Source: Herbaspirillum sp. AP02
Lineage (GTDB): Bacteria; Pseudomonadota; Gammaproteobacteria; Burkholderiales; Burkholderiaceae_D
Assembly: GCF_015767275.1 (NCBI RefSeq)
Contig: NZ_JADWMY010000002.1
Location: 434,001 to 498,000 of the forward strand
Length of the DNA stretch: 64,000 bases
Direction of reading: 5' to 3'
The position numbers were made by a program, and so were the translations under genes. Below, piece by piece: positions 17,813 through 26,518 of this stretch. The notes beneath the pieces were generated by a model that did no database searches, was not told where the DNA came from, and saw only the letters and a program-made list of their open reading frames with translations. Position 1 is the first letter of the stretch; each line of letters opens with the position of its first letter.

Positions 17813-19318
17813 ATGTTCAATCAACTCAAAGCCACCTTCAAGTACTTCAACGATGCCGTTCCCTTCAGGCTGCTGCCCGCGCTGATCGCCACGGCGGTCC
17901 TGATCCTGCTGCTGCTCGCGCCCTGTCCCCCCGGCTTGCAACCCAAGGCCTGGGCACTGGTGGCGATCTTCCTCACCACCATCGTGGCCATCATCCTCAA
18001 AGTCATGCCCATCGGCGTGATGGCGATGATGGCCATCGTCATCGTCTCGCTCTCGCAGGTCACCTCGACTTCGTCCAAGGGGGCCATTGCAGATGCGCTG
18101 GCCAGCTTCTCCAATCCGCTGATCTGGCTCATCGTGGTGGCGATCCTGATCTCGCGTGGCCTGAAGAAGACCGGACTGGGACGGCGCGTAGGCCTGATGT
18201 TCATCGCCCTGCTGGGCCGGCGCACCATCGGCATCGGCTACGGGCTGGCCATCTGCGAACTGGTGCTGGCACCCTTCACGCCCAGCAACACCGCGCGCGG
18301 CGGCGGCATCGTCCACCCCATCATGAAGTCGATCGCCAACGCCTTCGACTCCGACCCCGCCAAGGGCACGCAGAACAAGGTCGGCAGCTACCTGGCGCTG
18401 GTCAACTATCACGCCAATCCGATCACCTCTGCCATGTTCCTCACCGCCACCGCGCCCAATCCGCTGGTGGTCAACTACGTCGCCAAGGCGACTGGCCAGG
18501 CGCTGCAACTGTCCTGGACCACCTGGGCGCTGTGCATGCTGCTGCCCGGCCTGGTATGCCTGCTGATCATGCCCATGGTGATCTACCTGGTCTCGCCGCC
18601 GGAGCTGAAGTCCACGCCCAATGCGGTGGACTACGCCCGCAGCGAGCTGGACAAGATGGGCCGCCTGGGCGCCAGTGAAAAGGTCATGCTGGGGACCTTC
18701 GCCCTGTTGCTGCTGCTGTGGGCCAATGTGCCGGCCATGCTGCTGGGTGCGGCCTTCACGCTGGACCCCACGGTGGTGGCCTTCGTCGGCCTGTTCGTGC
18801 TGATCATCACCGGCACCATCGACTGGGATGATGTGCTTTCCGAAAAGAGCGCCTGGGATACCCTGGTCTGGTTCGGCGCACTGGTGATGCTGGCCGAGCA
18901 GTTGAACAAGACCGGCGTGGTGGCCTGGTTCTCGGAGGGCATGAAAGCGGCCATCGTCGCCAGTGGCATGGGCTGGTTCGCGGTGGCGGCGGTGCTGCTG
19001 CTGGTGTTCGTGCTGTCGCACTATTTCTTTGCCAGCACCACCGCCCACATCAGCGCCATGCTGCTGGCCTTCCTGATGGTGGGTGCGCAACTGCTGCCGC
19101 AGCAGTACGTGCTGCCCTTCATGCTGATGATGACCGCTGGCTCGGCCATCATGATGACGCTGACCCACTACGCCACCGGCACCTCGCCCATCATCTTCGG
19201 CAGTGGCTATGTTTCCATGGGCAAGTGGTGGGGCGTGGGGCTGGTGATGGCGGTGGTGGAACTGCTGGTGTTCGCGACCGTCGGGACGGCATGGTGGAAG
19301 GTGTTGGGGTATTGGTAG
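17813..19318 (+). CDS. DASS-family dicarboxylate/anion transporter
   Basis: A 501-residue inner-membrane carrier with about 12-13 hydrophobic segments. ATG 17813 is chosen because the preceding reading frame is low-complexity leader; AGGAT lies upstream. APFTPSNTARGGGIVHPI near residue 155 and the later TLTHYATGTSPIIFGSGY near 445 are the two substrate/Na+ clamp regions of the divalent anion:Na+ symporter family (CitT/SodiT group). It would import malate, 2-oxoglutarate or a related acid. It lies 160 bp after the DUF3100 gene, probably in the same LysR-controlled unit or with its own promoter. Confidence 0.8.
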   Translation: MFNQLKATFKYFNDAVPFRLLPALIATAVLILLLLAPCPPGLQPKAWALVAIFLTTIVAIILKVMPIGVMAMMAIVIVSLSQVTSTSSKGAIADALASFSNPLIWLIVVAILISRGLKKTGLGRRVGLMFIALLGRRTIGIGYGLAICELVLAPFTPSNTARGGGIVHPIMKSIANAFDSDPAKGTQNKVGSYLALVNYHANPITSAMFLTATAPNPLVVNYVAKATGQALQLSWTTWALCMLLPGLVCLLIMPMVIYLVSPPELKSTPNAVDYARSELDKMGRLGASEKVMLGTFALLLLLWANVPAMLLGAAFTLDPTVVAFVGLFVLIITGTIDWDDVLSEKSAWDTLVWFGALVMLAEQLNKTGVVAWFSEGMKAAIVASGMGWFAVAAVLLLVFVLSHYFFASTTAHISAMLLAFLMVGAQLLPQQYVLPFMLMMTAGSAIMMTLTHYATGTSPIIFGSGYVSMGKWWGVGLVMAVVELLVFATVGTAWWKVLGYW

Positions 19319-19392
19319 GATAGCGGCAAGCCGGCATCCGGCAGTGGCAGCCCAGGGAAGAACCCTCCGCCTGAATCTGGAGGGCGCCCATG

Positions 19393-19430
19393 AAAATGGC
19401 GACGCACTGATGTGCGTCGCCATTTTCTTG
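19393..19430. terminator. Bidirectional terminator between the DASS gene and adhP
   Basis: AAAATGGCGACGCAC (19393-19407) and GTGCGTCGCCATTTT (19412-19426) form a perfect 15-bp stem with loop TGAT. T-runs occur on both strands, so it serves both convergent genes. Confidence 0.9.
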
Positions 19431-19446
19431 TCTGCCACGTGTATGA

Positions 19447-20472
19447 CTACTTCAGGTCCAGCACGATGCGACCATCGATCTTGCCTTCTTCCATACGGGC
19501 GAAGATGGCATTGATGTTATCCAACTTGTCCCAGGTGAAGTGCGCGGCGACCTTGCCTTCGGCGGCGAAGACCAGTGACTCTTCCAGGTCCTGGCGGGTG
19601 CCGACGATGGAGCCCCGCACGGTGATGCGCTTCAAGACCGTGTTGAACACCGGCAGGCTGATGTCGCCCGGTGGCAGACCGACCAGGGCCATGGTGCCGC
19701 GTGCGCGCAGGAAGCCGAAGGCCTGTTCCATCGCCTTGGGCGAGACCGCCGTCACCAGGGCACCATGGGCGCCGCCGATGATGCGCTGGACGTCGGCCAC
19801 CGCATTGATGTCGCGCCCATCGACGGTGAGGTCCGCGCCCAGCTTCTTGGCCAGCGCCAGCTTGTCTTCGTGGATGTCGGCGGCGACCACGTGCATGCCC
19901 ATGGCCTTGGCGTATTGCACCGCCATGTGGCCCAGGCCGCCGATGCCGGAGATCACCACCCATTCACCGGGGCGCACCTCGGTTTCCTTCAAGCCCTTGT
20001 AGACGGTCACGCCCGCGCACAGCACCGGAGCGGCCGGGCCGAACTCCAGGCCGGCCGGCAGGTGGCCGACGAAATCGGGATCAGCCAGACCATATTGCGC
20101 GAAGCTGCCATTGACGGAATAGCCGGTGTTCTGCTGTTCGGCGCACAGGGTTTCCCAGCCGGTACGGCAGGGCGAACAGCAGCCGCAGGCCGTATGCAGC
20201 CAGGGCACGCCGACGCGGTCACCTTCCTTGACACGCTTGACGCCGGCGCCCAGCGCAGCGACATAGCCGGTACCTTCGTGGCCGGGGATGAAGGGTGGGG
20301 TGGGCTTGACGGGCCAGTCGCCATGGGCGGCGTGCAGATCGGTGTGGCAGACGCCGCTGGCCTCGAACTTGACCAGGATCTGACCTGGGCCGGGTGTGGG
20401 AACGGGGACTTCCTCGATGGACAGGGGCTTGCCGAATTCGCGGACGACGGCCGCTTTCATCATTTGCGTCAT
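19447..20472 (-). CDS. adhP: Zinc-dependent alcohol dehydrogenase AdhP
   Basis: A 341-residue medium-chain dehydrogenase. ATG 20472 has GAGGAG five bases upstream; a GTG two codons earlier is less likely. The catalytic zinc ligands sit in GVCHTDLHAAHGDW (Cys/His near residues 37-60) and GHEGTGYV; the structural zinc uses CGCCSPCRTGWETLC near 95. GIGGLGHMAVQYAKAMG near 170 is the NAD-binding motif. It interconverts ethanol/primary alcohols and aldehydes. It stands alone between the DASS gene and a decayed region. Confidence 0.9.
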   Translation of the reverse strand: MTQMMKAAVVREFGKPLSIEEVPVPTPGPGQILVKFEASGVCHTDLHAAHGDWPVKPTPPFIPGHEGTGYVAALGAGVKRVKEGDRVGVPWLHTACGCCSPCRTGWETLCAEQQNTGYSVNGSFAQYGLADPDFVGHLPAGLEFGPAAPVLCAGVTVYKGLKETEVRPGEWVVISGIGGLGHMAVQYAKAMGMHVVAADIHEDKLALAKKLGADLTVDGRDINAVADVQRIIGGAHGALVTAVSPKAMEQAFGFLRARGTMALVGLPPGDISLPVFNTVLKRITVRGSIVGTRQDLEESLVFAAEGKVAAHFTWDKLDNINAIFARMEEGKIDGRIVLDLK

Positions 20473-20838
20473 ATGCACTCCTCGGGGGGATCAACGGGAT
20501 GCGAGGGCAGGGTGATGGCCGTTCTGCTGCGTTGGCCAACTGTTGTGCCTGCCTGCAGAGGCCACTATCCTCCGGGCACACGGGGACGACAATCAATGAT
20601 TGGACATGGGTTGATCCAAGTCGCTCATCGTTGAAAAATTTGGAGGGTCGGTGGTGCAAGCCGCATGGGATCGAGCTTTACGCGTTCCGGGAAATTCTCC
20701 GGCCGAGTAGTGAAGATCTCGCTAAATACCCTTAGTAGAGCCCCTTGATGCTTGTGATGGCGTGTGTACTGCGCATACGCCAACCCATTCTGGGTCCCGA
20801 TTTCGACAAGATCCCGACGAGTCCCCTACTGTTTTTTT
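20473..20838. other. Non-coding stretch before the decayed region
   Basis: Apart from the adhP ribosome-binding site at its left edge, no coding or structured feature was recognised. GC content drops visibly from about 20640 onward. Confidence 0.5.
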
Positions 20839-20859
20839 AGGTTTTCTACCGGCTCATGG
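20839..20859. repeat. Direct repeat copy A (21 bp)
   Basis: AGGTTTTCTACCGG plus CTCATGG recurs with one mismatch at 22376-22396 in the same orientation. The two copies bracket the MITE-like element, the IS21 remnant and two hypothetical genes, 1.5 kb apart. Confidence 0.7.
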
Positions 20860-20878
20860 ATATAGGAATTCTGCTTCT

Positions 20879-21024
20879 GGCCGAGGCTGTGTAAAAACGT
20901 AGGAATTCTTAATCAATCGAAAAATTGACCTCTCAGATCGGCCTGCATTCAATTTTCTCGATGTCGGGAAGGGTCTCCCTACCCATGAATTTTCCAATGT
21001 TTACGTTTTTACACAGCCTCGGCC
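20879..21024. mobile_element. MITE-like or internally deleted IS element with 23-bp inverted repeats
   Basis: The 23 bases at 20879-20901 (GGCCGAGGCTGTGTAAAAAC then GTA) are the exact reverse complement of 21002-21024. One reading is a 138-bp element (20883-21020) with 19-bp terminal repeats starting GAGGCTGTGTAAAAACG, flanked by a palindromic GGCC target duplication. The ends resemble those of IS1182-type elements. The 100-bp interior has no reading frame, so mobility would need a transposase elsewhere. Confidence 0.8.
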
Positions 21025-21056
21025 GGTAGCAGACATGGCTGCCTGTAAATATGGAC

Positions 21057-21614
21057 CTAATCGCATATAACGCCAGCAGCGACAATTACCCAATGCGTTG
21101 ACGGTCTACCTATCTCAAAGTTGGAAATGCACGGTCCACCATCGGAGAATTCAATCCCAATTCCTCCTGCGTATAGACCTGAGACATGAACATTCCAAGC
21201 TTTTCTCCTCGCAAGAACAATAGCGGCTCCGGCCACCTGAACCGCTGCAAAGTGCCCATGCTCATCATATCTTTCAGTGTCTACACTACGGATTGTTTCG
21301 GCAGTATGCGAAATTACGTACTCGTAGGATTGATAATTGTCTCCGCATAGCATTTCATGCGCCAGACGAGAGGCAAGCGCCGGTTCATGATTTGTGGCAA
21401 GAACTTGTATTTCGGCCTCTATCCGCTGGCGCTCAAAGGAAACACAGGCATTTGGATATCCTTCAAATCTGCCATTAAAGGCTGCTGGTTTTATTGGAAA
21501 ATTCTGTGCGTAGGCAGATGAAAAAAGTATGAACGCAGAGAGAATCAGTGTCGTGATGGACGGGCTGTTGATTTGCTCGCAGATTTGACCCTCTCCATTT
21601 GACCCACCTTCCAC
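21057..21614 (-). CDS. Hypothetical secreted protein, 5' end altered by IS junction
   Basis: The open frame is 185 residues. Its first ~17 residues are encoded by the IS21 remnant; the original gene seems to start within or before the hydrophobic stretch TTLILSAFILFSSAYAQ, which looks like a Sec signal peptide cleaved after AYA. The mature part has three or four cysteines and no motif I recognise. Codon use and GC are unlike the flanking operons. The native start was probably lost when the IS fragment landed, so expression is doubtful. Confidence 0.45.
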   Translation of the reverse strand: MEGGSNGEGQICEQINSPSITTLILSAFILFSSAYAQNFPIKPAAFNGRFEGYPNACVSFERQRIEAEIQVLATNHEPALASRLAHEMLCGDNYQSYEYVISHTAETIRSVDTERYDEHGHFAAVQVAGAAIVLARRKAWNVHVSGLYAGGIGIEFSDGGPCISNFEIGRPSTHWVIVAAGVICD

Positions 21615-21934
21615 CGTCTACCAAAGGCGGCCACACGGTCGTACGACCCTTCATATCCCAGTTCTTTTAGATCCAGGAACATCTGTTTCAGGGTTCGTCG
21701 TTGCTTGCGAGATTTAACGGATTCAGAGCTCAGCCAAGCGGAGAGCCTGGGAGCAAACTCATCAAGAGAGCTAGGCGAATGCCTTGCTGGGTATGCTGGT
21801 TCGATCGCGTCCGACCGGATATAACGGCGAACCGTATTGCGGGAGATGTCCAGGCGGCGGGCGATTTCCCGGATTGAGATATGGTCTCTGATGTACCAGC
21901 GTCGAATAATTCCAAGTAGGGCCACGTTTATCAC
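21545..21934 (-). pseudogene. Truncated IS21-family transposase IstA
   Basis: A 129-residue open frame against about 500 residues for a full IstA. The HTH segment IREIARRLDISRNTVRRYIRSD (residues about 21-42; here split as IREIARRLDISRNTV and RRYIRSD) and SRKQRRTLKQM followed by YEGSYDRVAAFGRRW match IS21 transposases. Homology stops near residue 120 (position about 21570), after which the frame runs into unrelated host sequence. The DDE catalytic domain is absent, so the protein cannot transpose. Confidence 0.8.
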
Positions 21935-22020
21935 TCCGTTCTCCCGCTCGCTGTCATGAGCAGGATTGTGGTCTAAACATGGGTCAACTTAGGATGCAAA
22001 ATTCCTGAGAAAGTGGGTCA
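21565..22020 (-). mobile_element. IS21-family element remnant
   Basis: This holds the N-terminus of an IstA transposase (21934 down to about 21570) and an end-like sequence near 21976-22020 with two copies of GTGGGTCA/ATGGGTCAA, as in multiple-repeat IS21 ends. The rest of istA, all of istB and the other end are missing. The exact outer boundary was not resolved. Confidence 0.65.
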
Positions 22021-22024
22021 GATT

Positions 22025-22282
22025 TCAATGCAATTCAACAGTGATGGTACTGTGGCCGCTGGCCTGCAGATTATCGGTCCGGACAATCGAATCCATCGAG
22101 ATGACACTGGCTGGAGCGGCGAAGTAAAACATTGCGAGATAGAGCGCATAAAGTACGAGCAAACATACAACAAGAAACAGCCAGGGCCTCGTTAACTGAG
22201 ACCACGCAACTGAAGCAGAAATACCGACCAAAATAGCTGGCATTCCCAAGAAAATACCAAGTTCTACAAGAGATTCAAGCAT
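22025..22282 (-). CDS. Hypothetical two-helix membrane protein, possibly truncated
   Basis: An 85-residue frame starting at ATG 22282; an upstream ATG adds 14 residues. Two hydrophobic helices (about residues 7-27 and 31-55) suggest a small inner-membrane protein. The stop codon falls at the edge of the IS21 remnant, so the C-terminus may be replaced by element sequence. No family recognised. Confidence 0.35.
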   Translation of the reverse strand: MLESLVELGIFLGMPAILVGISASVAWSQLTRPWLFLVVCLLVLYALYLAMFYFAAPASVISMDSIVRTDNLQASGHSTITVELH

Positions 22283-22375
22283 GTGGGAGAGCCTAGGATG
22301 GGCAAGGGCAAAGGGAGATGCCAAGAATGAAAAGTTCTTAGATATTTCATTGACGGGACACCTATTATTCTTTGA

Positions 22376-22396
22376 AGGTTTTCCACCGGCTCATGG
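22376..22396. repeat. Direct repeat copy B (21 bp)
   Basis: AGGTTTTCCACCGG plus CTCATGG matches 20839-20859 in 20 of 21 positions, same orientation. It may be the residue of a larger duplicated or inserted segment. Confidence 0.7.
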
Positions 22397-22519
22397 GTAG
22401 AGTAAGTCCGCTCCCAGCCGCATTGGTCAAGATATCCCGGATCCGCTGCGGTCTCCAGTTAGAACCTTGAGCATTTCTTATGCGCAGGTTCGACCGGTAC
22501 GTTGCCAATTGATGTCAGT

Positions 22520-23200
22520 TCATTGGGCTTTGGCAATCGATGCTGGGGACCAGGCGTTGCCCTGATCCCGGCACGAAGCGAGATCGTCTGGTGTCATGGA
22601 GCGCTCCAGTCTTGGCAGGATGTTAGCCAAATGGACCGAAAGCCGTCTCTCTCTTGGCCCAGCAAATCGCGACGCTCGGACAATCCATACGCAAGCCATG
22701 CGCGCATCTATCGTTCCAAGTTGTCCAGCACCGTACATATTGGCGATGTTCCACATTGCCTCGGCCCAGCCTAGGTCTGCAGCTCTGGAATAGAGTTCAA
22801 AACCTTTATTTCTGTCTTGCGGAACGCCGAGCCCCATATCGTAAAGATAAGCTGCGCTATTTGTTGCCTGGGCATGCCCTTGCAATGCTGCTTTCTCGTA
22901 CCAGAAAAGTGCATCCCTGTACTCTTTTCCCTCCTGAAACATGCTTCCCAGACTGTTCTGCGCTTCGACATTACCCCCTTCGGCAGCCACGCGATACCAC
23001 TTCATCGCGTTACTTCTATCTTGCGGCGCACCTTTGCCGGTATCGTAAGCCAGGGCAACCTGAATCTGCGCTTCAGCATCGCCCGCTTCGGCTTTGACGA
23101 TCAGTGCCTTGGTTTCTTCAGAAAGGAACCAGTCTGCTGTGGCTGTCAGAGGAAATGCGCTAAGGGAAATGAGTAAAAGGAAGATCAGGTTTTTGTTCAT
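22520..23200 (-). CDS. Sel1-repeat (TPR-like) secreted protein
   Basis: A 226-residue protein beginning at ATG 23200 with signal peptide KNLIFLLLISLSAFPLTATA; an ATG seven codons earlier is possible. At least three Sel1-like repeats are visible: AEAGDAEAQIQVALAYDTGKG (residues about 38-58; motif A-x2-G-D-x2-A-Q), AAEGGNVEAQNSLGSMFQEG and AALQGHAQATNSAAYLYDMG. Such repeats form alpha-solenoids for protein binding, often in the periplasm. The gene sits in the low-GC patch without functional neighbours, so its partner is unknown. Confidence 0.75.
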   Translation of the reverse strand: MNKNLIFLLLISLSAFPLTATADWFLSEETKALIVKAEAGDAEAQIQVALAYDTGKGAPQDRSNAMKWYRVAAEGGNVEAQNSLGSMFQEGKEYRDALFWYEKAALQGHAQATNSAAYLYDMGLGVPQDRNKGFELYSRAADLGWAEAMWNIANMYGAGQLGTIDARMACVWIVRASRFAGPRERRLSVHLANILPRLERSMTPDDLASCRDQGNAWSPASIAKAQ

Positions 23201-23259
23201 TATTTTTACCATGGGTTTCATCCATATTTTCTAGTGTGTCTTGAGGGAGCGACTCCGGC

Positions 23260-23637
23260 TTATTCTGGACATTGCCAAGAACGGTTTTCTGAATTATCGG
23301 TTCTTGCCACTAAGGTCGGCGCCCTAGAAAAGATTCTCGCCTCATCTTTTCTAATGCCATAACGCTCCCTCCTGTCAGCCTCGATTTCGCCAATGCATCC
23401 GCGGTAGTCGCCATCACAATCGACGGGCAGCGGGTCACCGCTTTGATTTAATATTTCTTGGAATATACCGCAAATGTTCGGCATCTTAGGTGCCAACCAC
23501 AACGCAACGGCGGATGCGACCCGAAAGCCAATAATGAGCACAGCTTTCTGATCGGAAAAGGAGAGGAAATACTTGGTACCAGCCGTCGCCAGAAGCTCGT
23601 AGAACGCCGCAGTTCTAAGCCCTCCAAATGCAGACAT
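23260..23637 (-). CDS. Hypothetical protein
   Basis: A 125-residue open frame upstream of and in line with the Sel1 gene. It has one moderately hydrophobic segment (AVLIIGFRVASAVALWLA, about residues 32-49) and a charged C-terminal half with three cysteines before the last residue group. No family was recognised and no clear ribosome-binding site is present. It may be a gene fragment of the decayed patch. Confidence 0.3.
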   Translation of the reverse strand: MSAFGGLRTAAFYELLATAGTKYFLSFSDQKAVLIIGFRVASAVALWLAPKMPNICGIFQEILNQSGDPLPVDCDGDYRGCIGEIEADRRERYGIRKDEARIFSRAPTLVARTDNSENRSWQCPE

Positions 23638-23975
23638 TCCAACCAGGTCCGGCTAAGTGAGTGGCACGAGCGTCTCTGGAGCAGGGACGCCCCACGAAGA
23701 ACAATTCAAACCAAAAACTCAAGCTGGAATAGAGCGACTGCTTTCTCCAGCAATACCGCAGCGGCTAGATTCTTGTTTGGATCAATTCCCTGATATATGA
23801 GGCAAGGTCGTACTCACGATGACCCGCTTGATGCGGTTGAAAGAAGATCGTTGGGCAATTTCCGCAGCCGCATCGACCAACTTTTTGCGCAGAAAGGAGG
23901 GGCTTTAGTCCGTCCCTGCGGGCGCCAGCTCAGCCTCACCGGCCACAGGAGTTTCCGGATCGCCACTCTTTGCAC
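23638..23975. other. Non-coding stretch beside glpR
   Basis: 338 bp with no supported gene, repeat or hairpin. GC content returns to the chromosomal level toward its right end. Confidence 0.5.
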
Positions 23976-24734
23976 TTACTTCGCGATCACCACTTCGACA
24001 TCGGTCTCGGCCAGCAACTTGGCCAGTTCCGGCGGTGGTGGTGCATCGGTGAAGAGCACATCGATCTGCGACAGGTGCGCCATCTTCACCAGCGCCTGTC
24101 GGCCGAACTTGCTGGCGTCGGCCACCAGCCAGACCTGGCGTGACTGTTCGATGATGGTCTGGGCGACCTTGACCTCGCGGGCGTCGAAGTCGCGCAGCAC
24201 GCCGTCCATCTCGATGCTGGAAATGCCGATGATGCCGATGTCCACCTTGAACTGGCGGATGAAATCGATGGTGGCTTCACCCACGATGCCGTGGTCACGT
24301 GCCCGCACTACGCCGCCGGCGATGATCACTTCCAGTTCGGGGTTGCTGGCCAGCGAACTGGCGACATTCAGGTTATTGGTGACCACATGCAGGTTCTTGT
24401 GCTGCTGCAAGGCGCGCGCAACCTCTTCCGTGGTGGTACCCAGGTTCAGGATCAGGGAGCAACCGTCCGGCACGCGGGCGGCCACCGTGCGGCCGATGCG
24501 GCGCTTGGCCTCGGCATGCATGACCTGGCGCTGCGGATAGGCGATGTTCTCGGTCGAGGACAGCAGGCCGACGCCACCGTGGTAGCGCGCCAGCAGGCTG
24601 TCGTCGACCATCGCCTTGACGTCGCGCCGCACGGTCTGGGTGGTCACGTTGAGCTGTTGCGCCAGCTCCTCCACCGAGATCGTGCCGTGCTTGCGCACGC
24701 ATTCCAGCAGCGTTTGTTGCCTGGGATTGAGCAT
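23976..24734 (-). CDS. glpR: DeoR-family glycerol-3-phosphate regulon repressor GlpR
   Basis: A 252-residue DeoR-type regulator. ATG 24734 puts the HTH at the very N-terminus (ISVEELAQQLNVTTQTVRRD, residues about 19-38). The C-terminal sugar-phosphate-isomerase-like domain contains LNLGTTTEEVARAL and VNNLNVASSLA-type motifs (here VTNNLNVASSLA) and IAGGVVRARDHGIVG. It is divergent from glpD and the glycerol transporter operon, and would repress them until glycerol-3-phosphate binds. A longer upstream start at 24779 has no support. Confidence 0.85.
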   Translation of the reverse strand: MLNPRQQTLLECVRKHGTISVEELAQQLNVTTQTVRRDVKAMVDDSLLARYHGGVGLLSSTENIAYPQRQVMHAEAKRRIGRTVAARVPDGCSLILNLGTTTEEVARALQQHKNLHVVTNNLNVASSLASNPELEVIIAGGVVRARDHGIVGEATIDFIRQFKVDIGIIGISSIEMDGVLRDFDAREVKVAQTIIEQSRQVWLVADASKFGRQALVKMAHLSQIDVLFTDAPPPPELAKLLAETDVEVVIAK

Positions 24735-24773
24735 GGTGTCGTTGAAAAATGCGTAATGGTATTGATCAGATAT

Positions 24774-24819
24774 GAACATTAAAAAACATAAACGAACTTA
24801 AAACAACAAATAATTGTTG
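24774..24819. promoter_or_regulatory. Candidate GlpR operator region
   Basis: Two GAAC(A)TTAAAA-like direct repeats start at 24774 and 24794, exactly 20 bp apart, followed by the inverted repeat CAACAA-ATAA-TTGTTG at 24804-24819. All lie in the AT-rich gap shared by glpR and glpD. DeoR-type repressors often use such repeated sites. Confidence 0.4.
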
Positions 24820-24935
24820 ATTTACTTTCGGGATGTCGCTTATCTTACTGTGCATTGCCAACTCCCGGGAATACGGGATTGGGTGCAGCAAACGCAGCAA
24901 AATGCGGAAAAGCGGAAAAATTGGAGAAGAGGCGA

Positions 24936-26468
24936 ATGGCGCTCGAATACGATCTCTTGGTGGTAGGCGGTGGCATCAACGGCGCAGGCATTGCGCGGGA
25001 TGCGGCCGGGCGCGGCCTGCGGGTGCTGCTGTGCGAACAGCATGACCTGGCCCAGCATACGTCCTCGTCCAGTACCAAGCTGATCCATGGCGGCCTGCGC
25101 TATCTGGAATATTACGAATTCAAGCTGGTGCGCAAGGCATTGCAGGAGCGTGAAGTACTGTTGCGCTCGGCGCCGCACATCATCTGGCCCCTGCGTTTCG
25201 TCATGCCGCACGATGCCAACCAGCGTCCGGCCTGGATGATCCGCGCCGGCCTGTTCATGTATGACTACCTGGCCAAGCGCGAGATATTGCCTGCTTCCGA
25301 GGGTGCCAACCTGACCCGCCACGTCGCCGGCCAGCCCTTGAAGGGCGACTATCGTCGTGGCTTCGTCTATTCCGATGGCTGGGTCGACGATGCGCGCCTG
25401 GTGGTGTTGAACGCGATGGACGCGCAAGAGCGCGGCGCCCGCATCCTCACCCGCACCAAGTGCATCAGCGCCCGGCGCGAAGGCGATATCTGGCATGCGG
25501 TGCTGGAACATCAGCATGCCAATGGCGTGCAGCAGGAAGAAGTACGCGCCCGCGCCATCGTCAACGCCGCCGGCCCGTGGGCCGCGCGCTTCGCCCAGGC
25601 GGTGCCGCAGGCCCGGACCGGGCGCAGCCTGCGCCTGATCAAGGGCAGCCACATCGTGGTCAAGCGCCTGTTCGACCATCCCTACGCCTACATCTTCCAG
25701 AACCCCGACAAGCGCATCATCTTCGCCATTCCCTACCAGGAAGAATTCACCCTCATCGGCACTACCGACCTCGAATACCACGGCGACGCCGGCAAGGTCG
25801 AGATCGATGCCGAAGAGATCGATTACCTGTGCGAAATGGCCAACCGCTACTTCAAGCGCCAGATCGGCCGTGACGACGTGGTCTGGACCTATTCGGGCGT
25901 GCGTCCATTGCTGGACGACAGCGCCGAGAACGCCTCGGCCATCACCCGCGACTACCTGCTGGAATGCGACGATGCCGGCGCGCCCATGTTGAATGTCTGG
26001 GGCGGCAAGATCACCACCTATCGCAAGCTGGCCGAAGAGGCGCTGGCGATGCTGGCGCCGCACCTGGGCGCTTCGACGCAGGCCTGGACGGCCGGTGCGC
26101 CGTTGCCCGGCGGTGACCTGGAACAGCCCGGCAAGATGGTGGCGCGTTATGACTTCGAGGCATTCCTGCGCCAGTTCCAGACACGTCATCCCTGGCTGCC
26201 GGCCGCGCTTGCGCATCGCTATGCACGCAGCTATGGTTCGCGCGTAGAGCAGATCATCGGACAGGCCGACAGCCTGGCCGCGCTGGGCGAGGAGCTGACC
26301 CCGGGCCTGTACGCGGCCGAGGCGCACTACCTGGTGCAACACGAATGGGCGCGTAGCGCCGACGATATCCTGTGGCGCCGCAGCAAGCTGGGCCTGCATT
26401 GCGGGCCACAGCACAGAGGACGCCTGGAGGCGTGGTTGGCGAGTCTGCCCGATCACGCCGCCAGCTGA
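24936..26468 (+). CDS. glpD: Aerobic glycerol-3-phosphate dehydrogenase
   Basis: A 510-residue FAD enzyme. ATG 24936 follows GGAGAAGAGG; an upstream in-frame start adds 27 non-conserved residues. LLVVGGGINGAGIARDAAGR at the N-terminus is the FAD-binding motif, SSSTKLIHGGLRYLEYYEF near residue 45 is the GlpD signature, and GGKITTYRKLAEEAL near 355 is the second conserved block. It oxidises sn-glycerol-3-phosphate to DHAP at the inner membrane, passing electrons to quinone. It heads the operon that also imports glycerol. Confidence 0.95.
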   Translation: MALEYDLLVVGGGINGAGIARDAAGRGLRVLLCEQHDLAQHTSSSSTKLIHGGLRYLEYYEFKLVRKALQEREVLLRSAPHIIWPLRFVMPHDANQRPAWMIRAGLFMYDYLAKREILPASEGANLTRHVAGQPLKGDYRRGFVYSDGWVDDARLVVLNAMDAQERGARILTRTKCISARREGDIWHAVLEHQHANGVQQEEVRARAIVNAAGPWAARFAQAVPQARTGRSLRLIKGSHIVVKRLFDHPYAYIFQNPDKRIIFAIPYQEEFTLIGTTDLEYHGDAGKVEIDAEEIDYLCEMANRYFKRQIGRDDVVWTYSGVRPLLDDSAENASAITRDYLLECDDAGAPMLNVWGGKITTYRKLAEEALAMLAPHLGASTQAWTAGAPLPGGDLEQPGKMVARYDFEAFLRQFQTRHPWLPAALAHRYARSYGSRVEQIIGQADSLAALGEELTPGLYAAEAHYLVQHEWARSADDILWRRSKLGLHCGPQHRGRLEAWLASLPDHAAS

Positions 26469-26518
26469 TCCCAGGTCGACGTCCACCATCAATCAAAAAA
26501 ATGCAGTGAGGAGACAGC

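Noticed and set aside
23661..23676. Second sigma-54-like promoter (TGGCACG)
   Set aside because: The -12 GC is missing at the required spacing and no gene follows on that strand.
23797..24540. Plus-strand frame across glpR
   Set aside because: Antisense to glpR, Ser/Thr/Arg-rich, no family features.
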